A stretch of 14,977 bases of DNA, taken from NCBI GenBank assembly GCA_943324415.2, contig CALPLN020000027.1, positions 1-14,977 on the forward strand, written 5' to 3'. Positions within the stretch are counted from its first letter, which is position 1; the number at the start of each line of letters is the position of its first letter. Origin of the DNA: Sediminibacterium ginsengisoli (GTDB taxonomy: Bacteria > Bacteroidota > Bacteroidia > Chitinophagales > Chitinophagaceae). Shown one piece after another: positions 4,927 to 14,334 of this stretch. A program made the translations under genes and the position numbers. The notes below the pieces were generated by a model. It was not told the DNA's origin, searched no databases, and saw nothing but the letters and a program-made list of their open reading frames with translations.

Positions 4927-6795
4927 ATGTTTCCAAAATACAATGTTATAGTAGTAGGCGCGGGCCATGCCGGTTCTGAAGCCGCCGCCGCAGCTGCCAA
5001 TATGGGGTCTAAGGTTTTATTGATTACAATGAACATGCAGACTATTGCTCAAATGAGTTGTAATCCTGCGATGGGCGGAATTGCCAAAGGTCAAATTGTG
5101 AGAGAGATAGATGCGCTTGGTGGATATAGTGGTATTGTGTCTGATTTAAGTACGATCCAGTTTAGGATGTTAAATAAAAGCAAGGGACCTGCAATGTGGA
5201 GTCCAAGAGCACAAAACGATCGTCACTTGTTTGCTAGTAAGTGGAGAGAGATGTTAGAACTTACTCCGAATGTAGATTTTTATCAGGATTCGGTCAATGA
5301 GTTAATTATAAAAAAGGGGAAGGCTTGTGGTGTGAAAACTAGCCTAGGACATGAGATTTTAGCGGACGCTGTTGTAATTACCAGTGGTACTTTCTTAAAC
5401 GGGATCATGCATATAGGTGAAAAACAATTGGGTGGAGGCCGTGTAGCAGAAAGAGCTGCGACTGGAATTACCGAACAGCTTGTGTCTTTTGGATTAGAGT
5501 CAGATAGACTTAAGACAGGAACACCTCCAAGAGTGGATGGTAGAAGCTTGGATTATACAAAAATGGAAGAACAAAAGGGGGATGAGGAGGTTGTAGGCTT
5601 TAGTTATATGGATATTCCAAGGGTGAAAGCCGCAGATCAGCGTTCTTGTTGGATTACGTATACCGACCCAATTGTACATGATATTTTAAAAACCGGATTT
5701 GACAGAAGCCCCATGTATCAAGGAAGGATCGAAGGCGTGGGTCCAAGATACTGTCCAAGTATTGAAGATAAAATCAATCGATTTGCAGATAGAGAAAGAC
5801 ATCAATTGTTTGTAGAACCGGAAGGCTGGAACACGGTTGAGGTATATGTTAACGGATTTAGTACAAGCTTACCAGAAGAGGTTCAGTACGAAGCTCTTCG
5901 TAAGGTTCCGGGCTTTGAAAAAGCAAGGATGTTCCGACCTGGATATGCAATTGAATATGATTTTTTCCAACCAACTCAATTAAAGTATACGCTTGAAACA
6001 AAGGCGATAGAAAACTTATATTTTGCGGGACAAATCAACGGCACAACAGGCTACGAAGAAGCAGCTTGTCAAGGAATGATGGCGGGTATGAATGCACATT
6101 TAAAAATCAACGAAAAGGCGCCATTTATTTTACAAAGAAGCGACGCCTATATCGGCGTTTTAATTGACGACTTAATTAGCAAAGGGACCAACGAACCGTA
6201 TAGAATGTTTACATCAAGGGCTGAATTTAGAACACTCTTACGTCAAGACAATGCCGACCTTAGATTAACAGAATTATCTTACAACTTAGGTTTAGCAAGT
6301 ATTGAACGCATGCGTAAGGTTCAAGATAAAAATAACCATGTTGCAGAAATAAAAAATATTTTGAATACACATTCTGTAGAACCAAATGAAATCAATGCAT
6401 TCCTTGGTACCATTGATTCTGCGCAGATGAATGAAAAACAAAAAGCAGCAAAGCTGGTATTAAGACCCAATATTAGTTTGCAACAAATTATGGACCACTC
6501 GGTTTCATTAAACGAATTGCTTCAGGGCAATGATCCAGACTATTTAGAGCAAGCTGAAATTCAGGTGAAGTATGAAAGATATATTGAGAAAGAAAAAGAA
6601 ATTGTGGATCGCATGTCTGCATTAGAAAATAAATTAATACCAGATAGCTTTGACTACGATAAGATTTCAGCACTCTCTATCGAAGCAATGCAGAAGTTTA
6701 AAAAAATTAGACCAGTTACACTTGGACAAGCTAGTAGAATCAGCGGAGTGAACCCTAGCGATATTCAAATCCTAATGGTGTATATGGGTAGGTAA
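4927..6795 (+). CDS. mnmG: tRNA uridine-5-carboxymethylaminomethyl(34) synthesis enzyme MnmG
   Basis: MnmG (GidA) is a cytosolic FAD enzyme that, with the GTPase MnmE, installs the (carboxymethyl)aminomethyl group on the wobble uridine U34 of several tRNAs. At 622 residues it has the usual length. The FAD-binding Rossmann motif is VGAGHAGSEAA at 10-20. The family signature CNPAMGGIAKGQIVREID (45-62) contains conserved C45, and a second conserved cysteine is C276 in GPRYCPSIEDK. The C-terminal part has SRAEFRTLLRQDNADLRLT from residue 430, then the helical MnmE-binding domain with YLEQAEIQVKYERYIEKE. The ATG at 4927 sits just after the promoter box. mnmG is often close to oriC, which fits the parS sites upstream. 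mnmE is not in the window. Confidence 0.97.
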   Translation: MFPKYNVIVVGAGHAGSEAAAAAANMGSKVLLITMNMQTIAQMSCNPAMGGIAKGQIVREIDALGGYSGIVSDLSTIQFRMLNKSKGPAMWSPRAQNDRHLFASKWREMLELTPNVDFYQDSVNELIIKKGKACGVKTSLGHEILADAVVITSGTFLNGIMHIGEKQLGGGRVAERAATGITEQLVSFGLESDRLKTGTPPRVDGRSLDYTKMEEQKGDEEVVGFSYMDIPRVKAADQRSCWITYTDPIVHDILKTGFDRSPMYQGRIEGVGPRYCPSIEDKINRFADRERHQLFVEPEGWNTVEVYVNGFSTSLPEEVQYEALRKVPGFEKARMFRPGYAIEYDFFQPTQLKYTLETKAIENLYFAGQINGTTGYEEAACQGMMAGMNAHLKINEKAPFILQRSDAYIGVLIDDLISKGTNEPYRMFTSRAEFRTLLRQDNADLRLTELSYNLGLASIERMRKVQDKNNHVAEIKNILNTHSVEPNEINAFLGTIDSAQMNEKQKAAKLVLRPNISLQQIMDHSVSLNELLQGNDPDYLEQAEIQVKYERYIEKEKEIVDRMSALENKLIPDSFDYDKISALSIEAMQKFKKIRPVTLGQASRISGVNPSDIQILMVYMGR

Positions 6796-6891
6796 CCATT
6801 TATCAAAAAAACAAAACATACGCTCTGTTGAATCATTGTTTTTAGTAGCTTTAGAAAGACGAGTTTCCCTGTTTTCAGCCAATGACTTGGT

Positions 6892-6916
6892 TGATACATT
6901 GGGGTATCATTTTTTT
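6892..6916 (+). terminator. Weak terminator-like hairpin after mnmG
   Basis: TGATAC and GTATCA form a 6-bp stem around a 6-nt loop, followed by seven T. The stem is short and AT-rich, so this is only a possible terminator. It lies about 96 bp after the mnmG stop and before the start chosen for the next gene, which argues against the longer upstream start at 6882. Confidence 0.35.
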
Positions 6917-6941
6917 ATTCAAAACTAAAAATCAACCGCGT

Positions 6942-9900
6942 ATGAGGAGGATTATTTTATCACTTCTTTTGCTTGTAATTGGAGCTACTGCATTTGCGCA
7001 GGAGTCTTTTCCAATTAACGGAGTGAGAGACGTGAGAACTGGTGTGTATGCATTTACCAATGCAACCATAATTCAAAACGAAAAAACAAAGATCGAAAAA
7101 GGAACCCTGGTAATTAAGCAGGGAAAAATTGTTGCAGTTGGTGTAACAGTGGAAATTCCTAAAGAAGCAATTATTGTTGATTGTAATGGTAAGTTTATTT
7201 ACCCAAGTTTTGTAGATCCTCTAACAGACTATGGTGCAAATACACCAAAAAGAACTGCAGCAGGATTTAACTTTGGTGCAGCAGCACAATTTGGTTCAAA
7301 CAAAGCGGGTGCATACAATTGGAACCAAGCAATTAAGCCAGAAGTAAACGCAGTGGAATCTTTTAGTACTGATGATGCAGTAGCTATGAGTTTTAGAAAC
7401 AATGGTTATGGCGTTGTATTCACACATGTGAAAGATGGTATTGCAAGAGGAACTGGCGCAGTCGTAACCTTAGCAAGCACAAACGAAAACAACAGTATTT
7501 TAAAATCTAAAGCAGCACAAGTATTTTCTTTTGATAAAGGGACATCTACTCAATCTTATCCGAGTAGTTTAATGGGAAGCATTGCCCTTTTGCGTCAAAC
7601 ATATCTAGACGCTAAATGGTATGCTACTAAGCCAGCAGCCGAGGGTGTAAATTTATCACTTGAAGCATTTAATGCAAACGCAGGTTTACCGCAAATATTT
7701 GTTGGAGATGATAAGTGGTCTACACTAAGAGCAGATCGTATTGCAAAAGAATTTGGAACACAATACATCATCAGAGGTGGAGACAATGGTTACCAAAGAA
7801 TTGACGAATTAGCTAAAATAAAAGCTTCTTATATATTGGGTCTTGATTTCCCTGTAGCATTGGATGTAGAAGACGCCAATGATGCAAGATTTGTTTCTCT
7901 AGCAGAAATGAAACATTGGGAATTGGCGCCAACCAATCCTGCAGCATTTGAAAAAGCAGGAATTAATTTTAGTTTCAGCGCTGCTGATATGAGAGACGGA
8001 AAGCAGTTTTTATCGAACTTAAGAAAAGCAGTTCAATATGGTCTTTCTGAAACAAAAGCTTTAGAAGCATTGACAAAAACACCTGCACAACAAATTGGCG
8101 TATACGATCAAGTTGGATCTTTAGAGGCGGGCAAGTTGGCTAACTTCTTAATTACAACTGAGCCAATTTTTAATAGCAATACAAAAATTATTGAAAACTG
8201 GATTCAAGGAAATAAGTATGACGTGAATGCGTCTGAGTGGAACAACTTTGCCGGTAAGTATAAATTAACCATCAACAATGCGGGGACAAAGACAGACTAT
8301 ACAGTTGAAATTAAAAAAGACCTATCTGCCAATGTGATTGGAGTAGATACTTTGTCTGCAAAAATTTCGGTTAGTGAATCTTTGGTGAAGATTAGCTTTC
8401 CAGAAAAAAAGGGTCGTGGTGCTGAAAGCATTCGCTTAAGCGGTGTGATTGCGAGTGGAGCATGGAATGGATTTGGAACCGATGCAAAGGGTGGTAAATT
8501 AACTTGGTCTGCAAGTCTTACTGCTCCTGCAACTGCTGTAGTGGAAGAAAAGAAAGCAGCAGAAACGGTGAAATTAATTTCAAAAGTAACTTATCCGTTT
8601 GTTGGATTGGGTAATGAAATAGTACCTCAACAAGAAACGATCTTAATCAAGAATGCAACAGTATGGACCAATGAAAAAGAAGGCAACTTGCAAAATACAG
8701 ATGTATTGTTAAAGGCAGGTAAAATTTCAAAAATTGGAAAAGGACTAACAGAAGCTGGAGCAAGAGTGATTGACGGTACTGGAAAATACTTAAGTCCAGG
8801 TATCATTGACGAGCATTCTCATATCGGTGCATTGTCTATTAATGAGGGCGCACAATCTACTACTGCAGAAGTTCGTGTTGGCGACAACATGAATCCTGAG
8901 GATATCAATATTTATCGTCAACTAAGTGGCGGGGTTACGTCTTCTCATATCCTACATGGAAGTGCGAACACAATTGGTGGTCAAACGCAATTGATAAAAC
9001 TAAGATGGGGTACAACAGACGAGGGCTTGAAATTTGCGGGCGCAGATCCTTTCATCAAATTCGCATTGGGTGAAAACGTAAAGCGTACAACTTCTACGAA
9101 CAACAATCGTTTTCCAGACACAAGAATGGGTGTGGAAGAAGTATTGACTGACGCTTTTGATAAAGCAGTTGATTATCAAAAAGCAATGAAAGCAAATCCA
9201 ACTACTACAAGAAGAGATTTAGAATTAGAGGCTTTGACTGAGATCATGAATAAAAAACGTTTTATCACTTGTCACTCTTATGTACAAACAGAAATCACTT
9301 ACGCTATGCGCGCGATTGAAAAATTCAATGCACAAGGGTACGATTTCAACATCAATACGTTTACACATATTTTAGATGGGTACAAGGTGGCCGATAAAAT
9401 GAAAAAACATGGATCAAGTGCTGCTACTTTTTCTGATTGGTTCGCTTACAAAACAGAAGTTACAGATGCAATTGCTTACAACGCTGCAATCATGCACAAT
9501 GTGGGTGTAAACACAGTAATCAATTCTGATGATGCAGAAATGGCACGTCGTTTGAATCAAGAGGCAGGAAAGATTGTAAAATATGGTGGCGTGTCTGAAG
9601 AAGATGCGTTTAAGATGGTGACTTTAAATCCAGCAAAAGCGCTTCATATAGAAAATAAAGTAGGAAGCATCAAAGTGGGTAAAGATGCAGACGTGGTTTT
9701 ATGGAGCGAGAATCCATTAAGCATTTATGCAAAATCTTTATACACTATCGTGGATGGTACGGTTTATTTTGATCGTGAAAAAGATGCGGAGCGTAGTAAG
9801 CAAATTACTGCAGAAAGAACAAAGCTGATCCAAAAAATGCTAGGCGATAAAAGAGCCGGCATGCCAACAAGACCAGCTACACCAAGTACGCAAATATTAT

Positions 9901-9965
9901 TAGAGTGTGGAGATCATGATCATAACGAAGATCTTAACACTATTTACGAATCTCAAAAAAACTAA
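6942..9965 (+). CDS. Secreted tandem amidohydrolase-fold protein
   Basis: The protein has 1007 residues from the ATG at 6942. An in-frame ATG at 6882 would add 20 residues ahead of a good signal peptide, so I prefer 6942. The signal peptide is MRRIILSLLLLVIGATAFAQ with cleavage after AFA; the protein is periplasmic or exported. Residues about 20-440 form a first amidohydrolase-like unit, but where the HxH metal motif should be it reads PSFVDPLTDYG, so it is probably inactive. A beta-rich linker follows (about 440-550). The second unit (about 560-1000) is complete by motif: HSH (H625, H627), H778 in TCHSYVQ, H809 in FTHILDGY, and SDD (D863) near the end. This unit resembles imidazolonepropionase-type amidohydrolases; the substrate cannot be read from the sequence. 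Only 3 bp separate it from the next, related gene, so they form an operon. Confidence 0.85.
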   Translation: MRRIILSLLLLVIGATAFAQESFPINGVRDVRTGVYAFTNATIIQNEKTKIEKGTLVIKQGKIVAVGVTVEIPKEAIIVDCNGKFIYPSFVDPLTDYGANTPKRTAAGFNFGAAAQFGSNKAGAYNWNQAIKPEVNAVESFSTDDAVAMSFRNNGYGVVFTHVKDGIARGTGAVVTLASTNENNSILKSKAAQVFSFDKGTSTQSYPSSLMGSIALLRQTYLDAKWYATKPAAEGVNLSLEAFNANAGLPQIFVGDDKWSTLRADRIAKEFGTQYIIRGGDNGYQRIDELAKIKASYILGLDFPVALDVEDANDARFVSLAEMKHWELAPTNPAAFEKAGINFSFSAADMRDGKQFLSNLRKAVQYGLSETKALEALTKTPAQQIGVYDQVGSLEAGKLANFLITTEPIFNSNTKIIENWIQGNKYDVNASEWNNFAGKYKLTINNAGTKTDYTVEIKKDLSANVIGVDTLSAKISVSESLVKISFPEKKGRGAESIRLSGVIASGAWNGFGTDAKGGKLTWSASLTAPATAVVEEKKAAETVKLISKVTYPFVGLGNEIVPQQETILIKNATVWTNEKEGNLQNTDVLLKAGKISKIGKGLTEAGARVIDGTGKYLSPGIIDEHSHIGALSINEGAQSTTAEVRVGDNMNPEDINIYRQLSGGVTSSHILHGSANTIGGQTQLIKLRWGTTDEGLKFAGADPFIKFALGENVKRTTSTNNNRFPDTRMGVEEVLTDAFDKAVDYQKAMKANPTTTRRDLELEALTEIMNKKRFITCHSYVQTEITYAMRAIEKFNAQGYDFNINTFTHILDGYKVADKMKKHGSSAATFSDWFAYKTEVTDAIAYNAAIMHNVGVNTVINSDDAEMARRLNQEAGKIVKYGGVSEEDAFKMVTLNPAKALHIENKVGSIKVGKDADVVLWSENPLSIYAKSLYTIVDGTVYFDREKDAERSKQITAERTKLIQKMLGDKRAGMPTRPATPSTQILLECGDHDHNEDLNTIYESQKN

Positions 9966-9968
9966 ACC

Positions 9969-11273
9969 ATGCAAAAGAAATATTTAAGCATTTTTGCTCT
10001 TGCATTGTTAGGTTTAACTGCAAGTGCACAAGACAATGTGTATCCAGCCGCATCTCAAAAAGGGGTGACGATCATTACACACACAACGGTTCACGTTGGA
10101 AATGGAACAACATTAACAGATGCATCAGTTGCGTTTGAAAATGGTAAAATTATTGGCGTGGGCAATGTAGCTGTACCAGCTGGTGCCACAGTCATTGACG
10201 GAACTGGAAAACAAGTTTATCCGGGTCTGATTCTTCCAACATCTGATTTAGGTCTTAGAGAAATTAGTTCGGGTGTTCGTGGTAGTAATGACTACGCAGA
10301 AATTGGAGAAAACAACGCGAACATTAGATCTATCGTAGCTTACAACACGGATTCAAAAATAATCGGTGTATTGCGCGAGAATGGAATTTTATTAGCGGGA
10401 GTTGCACCACAAGGTGAATTAATAGAAGGTCAGGCTAGCGTAGTACAATTAGATGCATGGAATTACGAAGACGCTGCATATAAAATGGACAATGGCTTGT
10501 ATATCAATATGCCAAGTTTAATGCCGCGTCGAGGTGGTCGTATGGCCTTCATGCGCCCTGGTCCTGGAGGCGATCCAGTAAAAGCCGCAATGGAGAAAAT
10601 CGAAACGCTCAAACAATTCTTCAAAGACGCTAAAGCCTATTATCAAGAAAAGACACATGCTGCAAATAATTTAAAATTAGAAGCGGTACGTGGTTTATTT
10701 GACGGTAAGCAAAAATTATTCGTGCGCGCGAACGAAGTAAAGCAAATTTTATTGGCGATGGACCTTGCTACAAGTTTCGGATTTAAATTGGTGATTGTTG
10801 GTGGAACAGAAGCCTATCAGATTGCTGATTTATTAGCTGAAAACAATGTGCCTGTGATATTAGATCGTCAGCATGCATTACCAAGTATGGAAGATGATGA
10901 TGTAGATCAGCCTTATAAAACACCTGCAGTTTTACAAAAAGCTGGGGTATTGTTTTGTTTAAACGACACACACGATCAAAGTCGCTTCCGCAATCTTGCC
11001 TTCAACGCTGGAACAGCCGCTACCTATGGTTTAACCAAAGAACAAGCACTTTCTGCAGTTACGTTAAATGCTGCAAAAATTCTAGGTATTGAAGATAAAA
11101 CTGGTACCATTGAAGCGGGTAAAGATGCGAACCTTTTAATTGTAAACGGTGATTTATTAGACATGAAGTCTAGTGTCATTGGTCAGGCTTTTATACAAGG
11201 TCGTAATGTGTCTTTAGACAATAAATGCAAACAATTATACAATCGCTATAAGCATAAGTACCAATTGAAATAA
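9969..11273 (+). CDS. Secreted amidohydrolase-like protein lacking the HxH motif
   Basis: This 434-residue protein starts with a clear signal peptide, MQKKYLSIFALALLGLTASAQ, cut after ASA. The amidohydrolase frame is present: an N-terminal beta-sandwich part (about 32-84, ending VIDGTGKQVYPGLI) and a C-terminal part with TLNAAKILGIEDKTGTIEAG typical of the family's end. At the usual metal site (PGxIDxHxH) it reads PGLILPTSDLG (85-95), so both histidines are missing. It resembles the inactive first half of the preceding protein: KLFVRANEVKQIL and IVGGTEAYQIADLL match QIFVGDDKWSTL and IRGGDNGYQRIDEL. It is therefore probably a paralog that arose by duplication and may act as a partner or structural subunit of the active enzyme (inference). 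A strong terminator follows. Confidence 0.82.
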   Translation: MQKKYLSIFALALLGLTASAQDNVYPAASQKGVTIITHTTVHVGNGTTLTDASVAFENGKIIGVGNVAVPAGATVIDGTGKQVYPGLILPTSDLGLREISSGVRGSNDYAEIGENNANIRSIVAYNTDSKIIGVLRENGILLAGVAPQGELIEGQASVVQLDAWNYEDAAYKMDNGLYINMPSLMPRRGGRMAFMRPGPGGDPVKAAMEKIETLKQFFKDAKAYYQEKTHAANNLKLEAVRGLFDGKQKLFVRANEVKQILLAMDLATSFGFKLVIVGGTEAYQIADLLAENNVPVILDRQHALPSMEDDDVDQPYKTPAVLQKAGVLFCLNDTHDQSRFRNLAFNAGTAATYGLTKEQALSAVTLNAAKILGIEDKTGTIEAGKDANLLIVNGDLLDMKSSVIGQAFIQGRNVSLDNKCKQLYNRYKHKYQLK

Positions 11274-11336
11274 ACAAGAATTGACCCACTTACAATTCAA
11301 TAGTTATTAGGATTGTATTCGTGGAAAAATAAGTTT

Positions 11337-11376
11337 CCTCCCAGCTCGGTAATTCTGAACTGGGAGGATTTTTTTT
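11337..11376 (+). terminator. Strong rho-independent terminator of the amidohydrolase operon
   Basis: CCTCCCAG (11337-11344) and CTGGGAGG (11360-11367) form a perfect 8-bp GC-rich stem. The stem can be extended by four more pairs after one mismatch, and eight T follow. It ends only 15 bp before the polA start codon, so polA must be transcribed from a promoter inside or just after the terminator, or by read-through. TAACTTAG at 11380-11387 is one base off the -7 consensus and would give a leaderless polA mRNA. Confidence 0.9.
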
Positions 11377-11391
11377 GGCTAACTTAGCGCT

Positions 11392-14334
11392 ATGGCTAAA
11401 AAATTGTATTTACTAGATGCGCTGGCCTTGATTTACAGGGCTTATTATGCTTTAATCCGTACGCCAAGAATCACGAGTACAGGAATCAATACCAACGCAC
11501 AGTTTGGTTTTACCAACACCTTATTAGAAATTATTAAGAAGGAAAATCCTTCACATATTGCGGTGTGTTTTGATACGCATGCACCTACAGAGCGCCATAC
11601 AGATTTCACTGATTATAAGGCCAATAGAGAGGCTGCTCCAGAGGACTTATTAAGTTCCCTTCCTCATATTAAGGCGATTATCGAAGGATTTAATATTCCG
11701 GTTGTGGAATGTGATGGTTATGAAGCAGACGATGTGATTGGAACATTGGCTTGGCAGGCAGCAGATCTGGGCTATGAAGTCTATATGGTTACACCGGATA
11801 AAGATTACGGTCAATTATTGGTGAAAGACAACGTGTATATGTGGAAGCCTCCAGCTTTTGGAAATGAAAGAGAAATATTGGATGCAGAAAAAATCAAATT
11901 AAAATGGGATATCGCCCGTGTCGACCAAGTGGTAGATATGTTAGGTTTGATGGGGGATGCAGCGGACAATATTCCGGGTATACCCGGTGTGGGCGAAAAG
12001 ACTGCGGCTAAATTATTAAAAGAATATGATACGCTAGAAGGTGTATTGGAGAATGCAGATAAGATAAAAGGAGCAATGGGCGAAAAAGTGAGAGCTGGAA
12101 AAGATTCTGCAATCATGAGTAAAAAATTAGCAACCATCATCACCAATGTTCCGGTTCAGTTTCACGAGGAAGATTATCAATTAACTGAAAAAAATATTCC
12201 CGCATTAACAGAGATTTTTAATTTATTAGAATTTAAGACCCTTGGCAAACGCATACTGGGCAGCAGTTTCGAGGAGAATACGCGAACAGCGTCTGATGAA
12301 AAAAAGGAAATTGAAAACGACGAAGTACAAACAGATTTGTTTGGTAACGAAGTAAAATCGAAGAAACCTGTTGTAAAAACTAAAACCATTGTATTGGATT
12401 CGTCGGCGGGAACACAATCAGTACTAGAGCCAAATGATGAACCAGGCAATCCCGGCTACGAAGCGGACGAAGAAGCGGATTCAGATTTGCCTAAATTAAT
12501 TGCGAATAAAAATATTTCGAATACGCCGCATCATTACGAAACAATAGTTGGTGATGATGCTATTGAAGCATTCATAAAAAAGATAAGCGCTAAAAAAGAA
12601 ATTTGTATCGACACGGAGACAACCGGAATTGATGCAAACAATGTGCAGTTAGTGGGATTGAGTTTTTCAAATACGATTCACGCTGGTTATTATTTACCCG
12701 TTGCCAACGATGGGGATGGCGTGGATGGCGCAAAACATATTTTAGGAAAATTAAAGTCTTTATTTGAAGACGAAACAATTACCTGGATTGGACAAAATTT
12801 AAAGTATGACTTCTTGGTGTTGAAATGGTACAATGTGGTTTTAAAGGGTAAAACATTTGACACCATGTTGGCGCACTATGTGATAGAGCCAGAAGGCAGA
12901 AGGAGTATGGATATCCTAAGCGAACAGTTTTTAGGCTATGAGCCAGTAAGTATTGAAAACTTAATTGGAAAAAAGGGAAAAAATCAGGGTACGATGCGCG
13001 ATGTGCCGTTGGATCAAATCACGGAGTATGCAGCAGAAGATGCAGATATCACTTTACAATTAAAAGAATGCTTTGAGCCTTTATTAACTAAGCGTGAAGT
13101 AAAGCGTGTGTTTGAAGAAGTGGAAAATCCATTGATGCAAGTGTTAGTGGACATGGAATTTGAGGGTGTTAAAGTGGACGAGCAATTCTTGAATGAGTAT
13201 AGTAAGGTCCTAGAAGAAGACATTAAAATAAGTGAGGAGCGCGTGTTTGAGCAAGCGGGTGTCCGTTTTAATCTTGCTTCTCCAAAACAATTGGGAGAAG
13301 TGTTGTTTGATATTTTAAAAATTGATCCAAAGGCAAAGAAAACAAAAACAGGTCAATACGCTACTGGTGAAGATGTATTGGCGAAGCTTGCGGCAAAACA
13401 TAAAATAGTAGATGACATTTTAAACTTCAGGGAATTAAGTAAATTAAAATCAACTTATGTAGACGCCTTACCTGCTATCGTAAATGCTAAAACGGGCAGA
13501 ATCCATACTAGCTATGCACAAGCTGTTGCTGTGACAGGAAGATTAAGTAGTACCAATCCAAATCTGCAAAATATTCCAATCCGTTCTGAAAGAGGAAGAG
13601 AAGTGAGAAAAGCATTTATCCCAAGAGAGCCATCTCGTATTTTAGTGAGCGCCGATTATTCACAGATAGAATTAAGGGTGGTTGCTGCAATAAGTGGTGA
13701 TCCAAATATGTGTGATGCATTTAAACAAGGTAAAGACATTCACACGGCAACCGCAGCAAAAGTATATGGTATCGCAGAAACAGAAGTGACCAAAGAGCAA
13801 CGTTATAAAGCAAAGAGTGTCAACTTTGGTATCATCTATGGTCAGGGTGCATTTGGCTTAGCAGAAAATTTGGGTATCTCAAGAACAGAGGCAAAAGAGA
13901 TCATTGATAATTATAAAAAAGAGTTTCCAAACATTCAGTTGTACATGGATCAGCAAATCAATAAGGCCAAAGAACAAGGATTTGTTGAAACATTGATGGG
14001 TCGTAAACGTTGGCTAAGAGATATCAATTCTTCCAATTTTACAGTTCGCGGATTTGCGGAGCGTAACGCAATTAACTCTCCTATCCAAGGTTCTGCCGCC
14101 GATATGATTAAGTTAGCGATGATTAAGATTCATCATGAAATGAAAAAGAAACATTGGGAATCAAAAATGATTTTACAAGTACACGATGAATTGGTATTTG
14201 ATGCAGTGGAGTCAGAATTGCCTGCTTTAAAAGAGTTGATTTTATCTTGTATGACAACGGCGATGGAGTTACCAAACGGTGTTCCTGTTGAAGCAGAAAT
14301 TGGTCAAGGAAAAAACTGGCTGGAAGCGCATTAA
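11392..14334 (+). CDS. polA: DNA polymerase I, with all three enzymatic domains
   Basis: PolA removes RNA primers and fills gaps during lagging-strand synthesis and repair. At 980 residues it is about 50 longer than E. coli PolA (928). The 5'-3' nuclease domain (1 to about 290) has the acidic motifs VECDGYEADD and PDKDYGQL and the GDAADNIPGIPGVGEKT helix-hairpin-helix (188-204). An acidic, low-complexity linker spans about 292-370 and contains QTDLFGN (313-319). The 3'-5' exonuclease keeps its DEDDy residues: D407 and E409 in DTETTG, and Y546 and D550 in YAAEDAD, so proofreading is expected to be active, unlike in Taq polymerase. The polymerase has motif A (SADYSQIELR, D755), the O helix (R804, K808, F812, Y816) and motif C (VHDELVF, D932-E933). 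It directly follows a strong terminator. Confidence 0.97.
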   Translation: MAKKLYLLDALALIYRAYYALIRTPRITSTGINTNAQFGFTNTLLEIIKKENPSHIAVCFDTHAPTERHTDFTDYKANREAAPEDLLSSLPHIKAIIEGFNIPVVECDGYEADDVIGTLAWQAADLGYEVYMVTPDKDYGQLLVKDNVYMWKPPAFGNEREILDAEKIKLKWDIARVDQVVDMLGLMGDAADNIPGIPGVGEKTAAKLLKEYDTLEGVLENADKIKGAMGEKVRAGKDSAIMSKKLATIITNVPVQFHEEDYQLTEKNIPALTEIFNLLEFKTLGKRILGSSFEENTRTASDEKKEIENDEVQTDLFGNEVKSKKPVVKTKTIVLDSSAGTQSVLEPNDEPGNPGYEADEEADSDLPKLIANKNISNTPHHYETIVGDDAIEAFIKKISAKKEICIDTETTGIDANNVQLVGLSFSNTIHAGYYLPVANDGDGVDGAKHILGKLKSLFEDETITWIGQNLKYDFLVLKWYNVVLKGKTFDTMLAHYVIEPEGRRSMDILSEQFLGYEPVSIENLIGKKGKNQGTMRDVPLDQITEYAAEDADITLQLKECFEPLLTKREVKRVFEEVENPLMQVLVDMEFEGVKVDEQFLNEYSKVLEEDIKISEERVFEQAGVRFNLASPKQLGEVLFDILKIDPKAKKTKTGQYATGEDVLAKLAAKHKIVDDILNFRELSKLKSTYVDALPAIVNAKTGRIHTSYAQAVAVTGRLSSTNPNLQNIPIRSERGREVRKAFIPREPSRILVSADYSQIELRVVAAISGDPNMCDAFKQGKDIHTATAAKVYGIAETEVTKEQRYKAKSVNFGIIYGQGAFGLAENLGISRTEAKEIIDNYKKEFPNIQLYMDQQINKAKEQGFVETLMGRKRWLRDINSSNFTVRGFAERNAINSPIQGSAADMIKLAMIKIHHEMKKKHWESKMILQVHDELVFDAVESELPALKELILSCMTTAMELPNGVPVEAEIGQGKNWLEAH

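Noticed and set aside
6882..6941. Upstream ATG for the large amidohydrolase
   Set aside because: It would put 20 residues in front of a complete signal peptide and would overlap a terminator-like hairpin at 6892-6916. The ATG at 6942 gives a normal signal peptide at the N-terminus.
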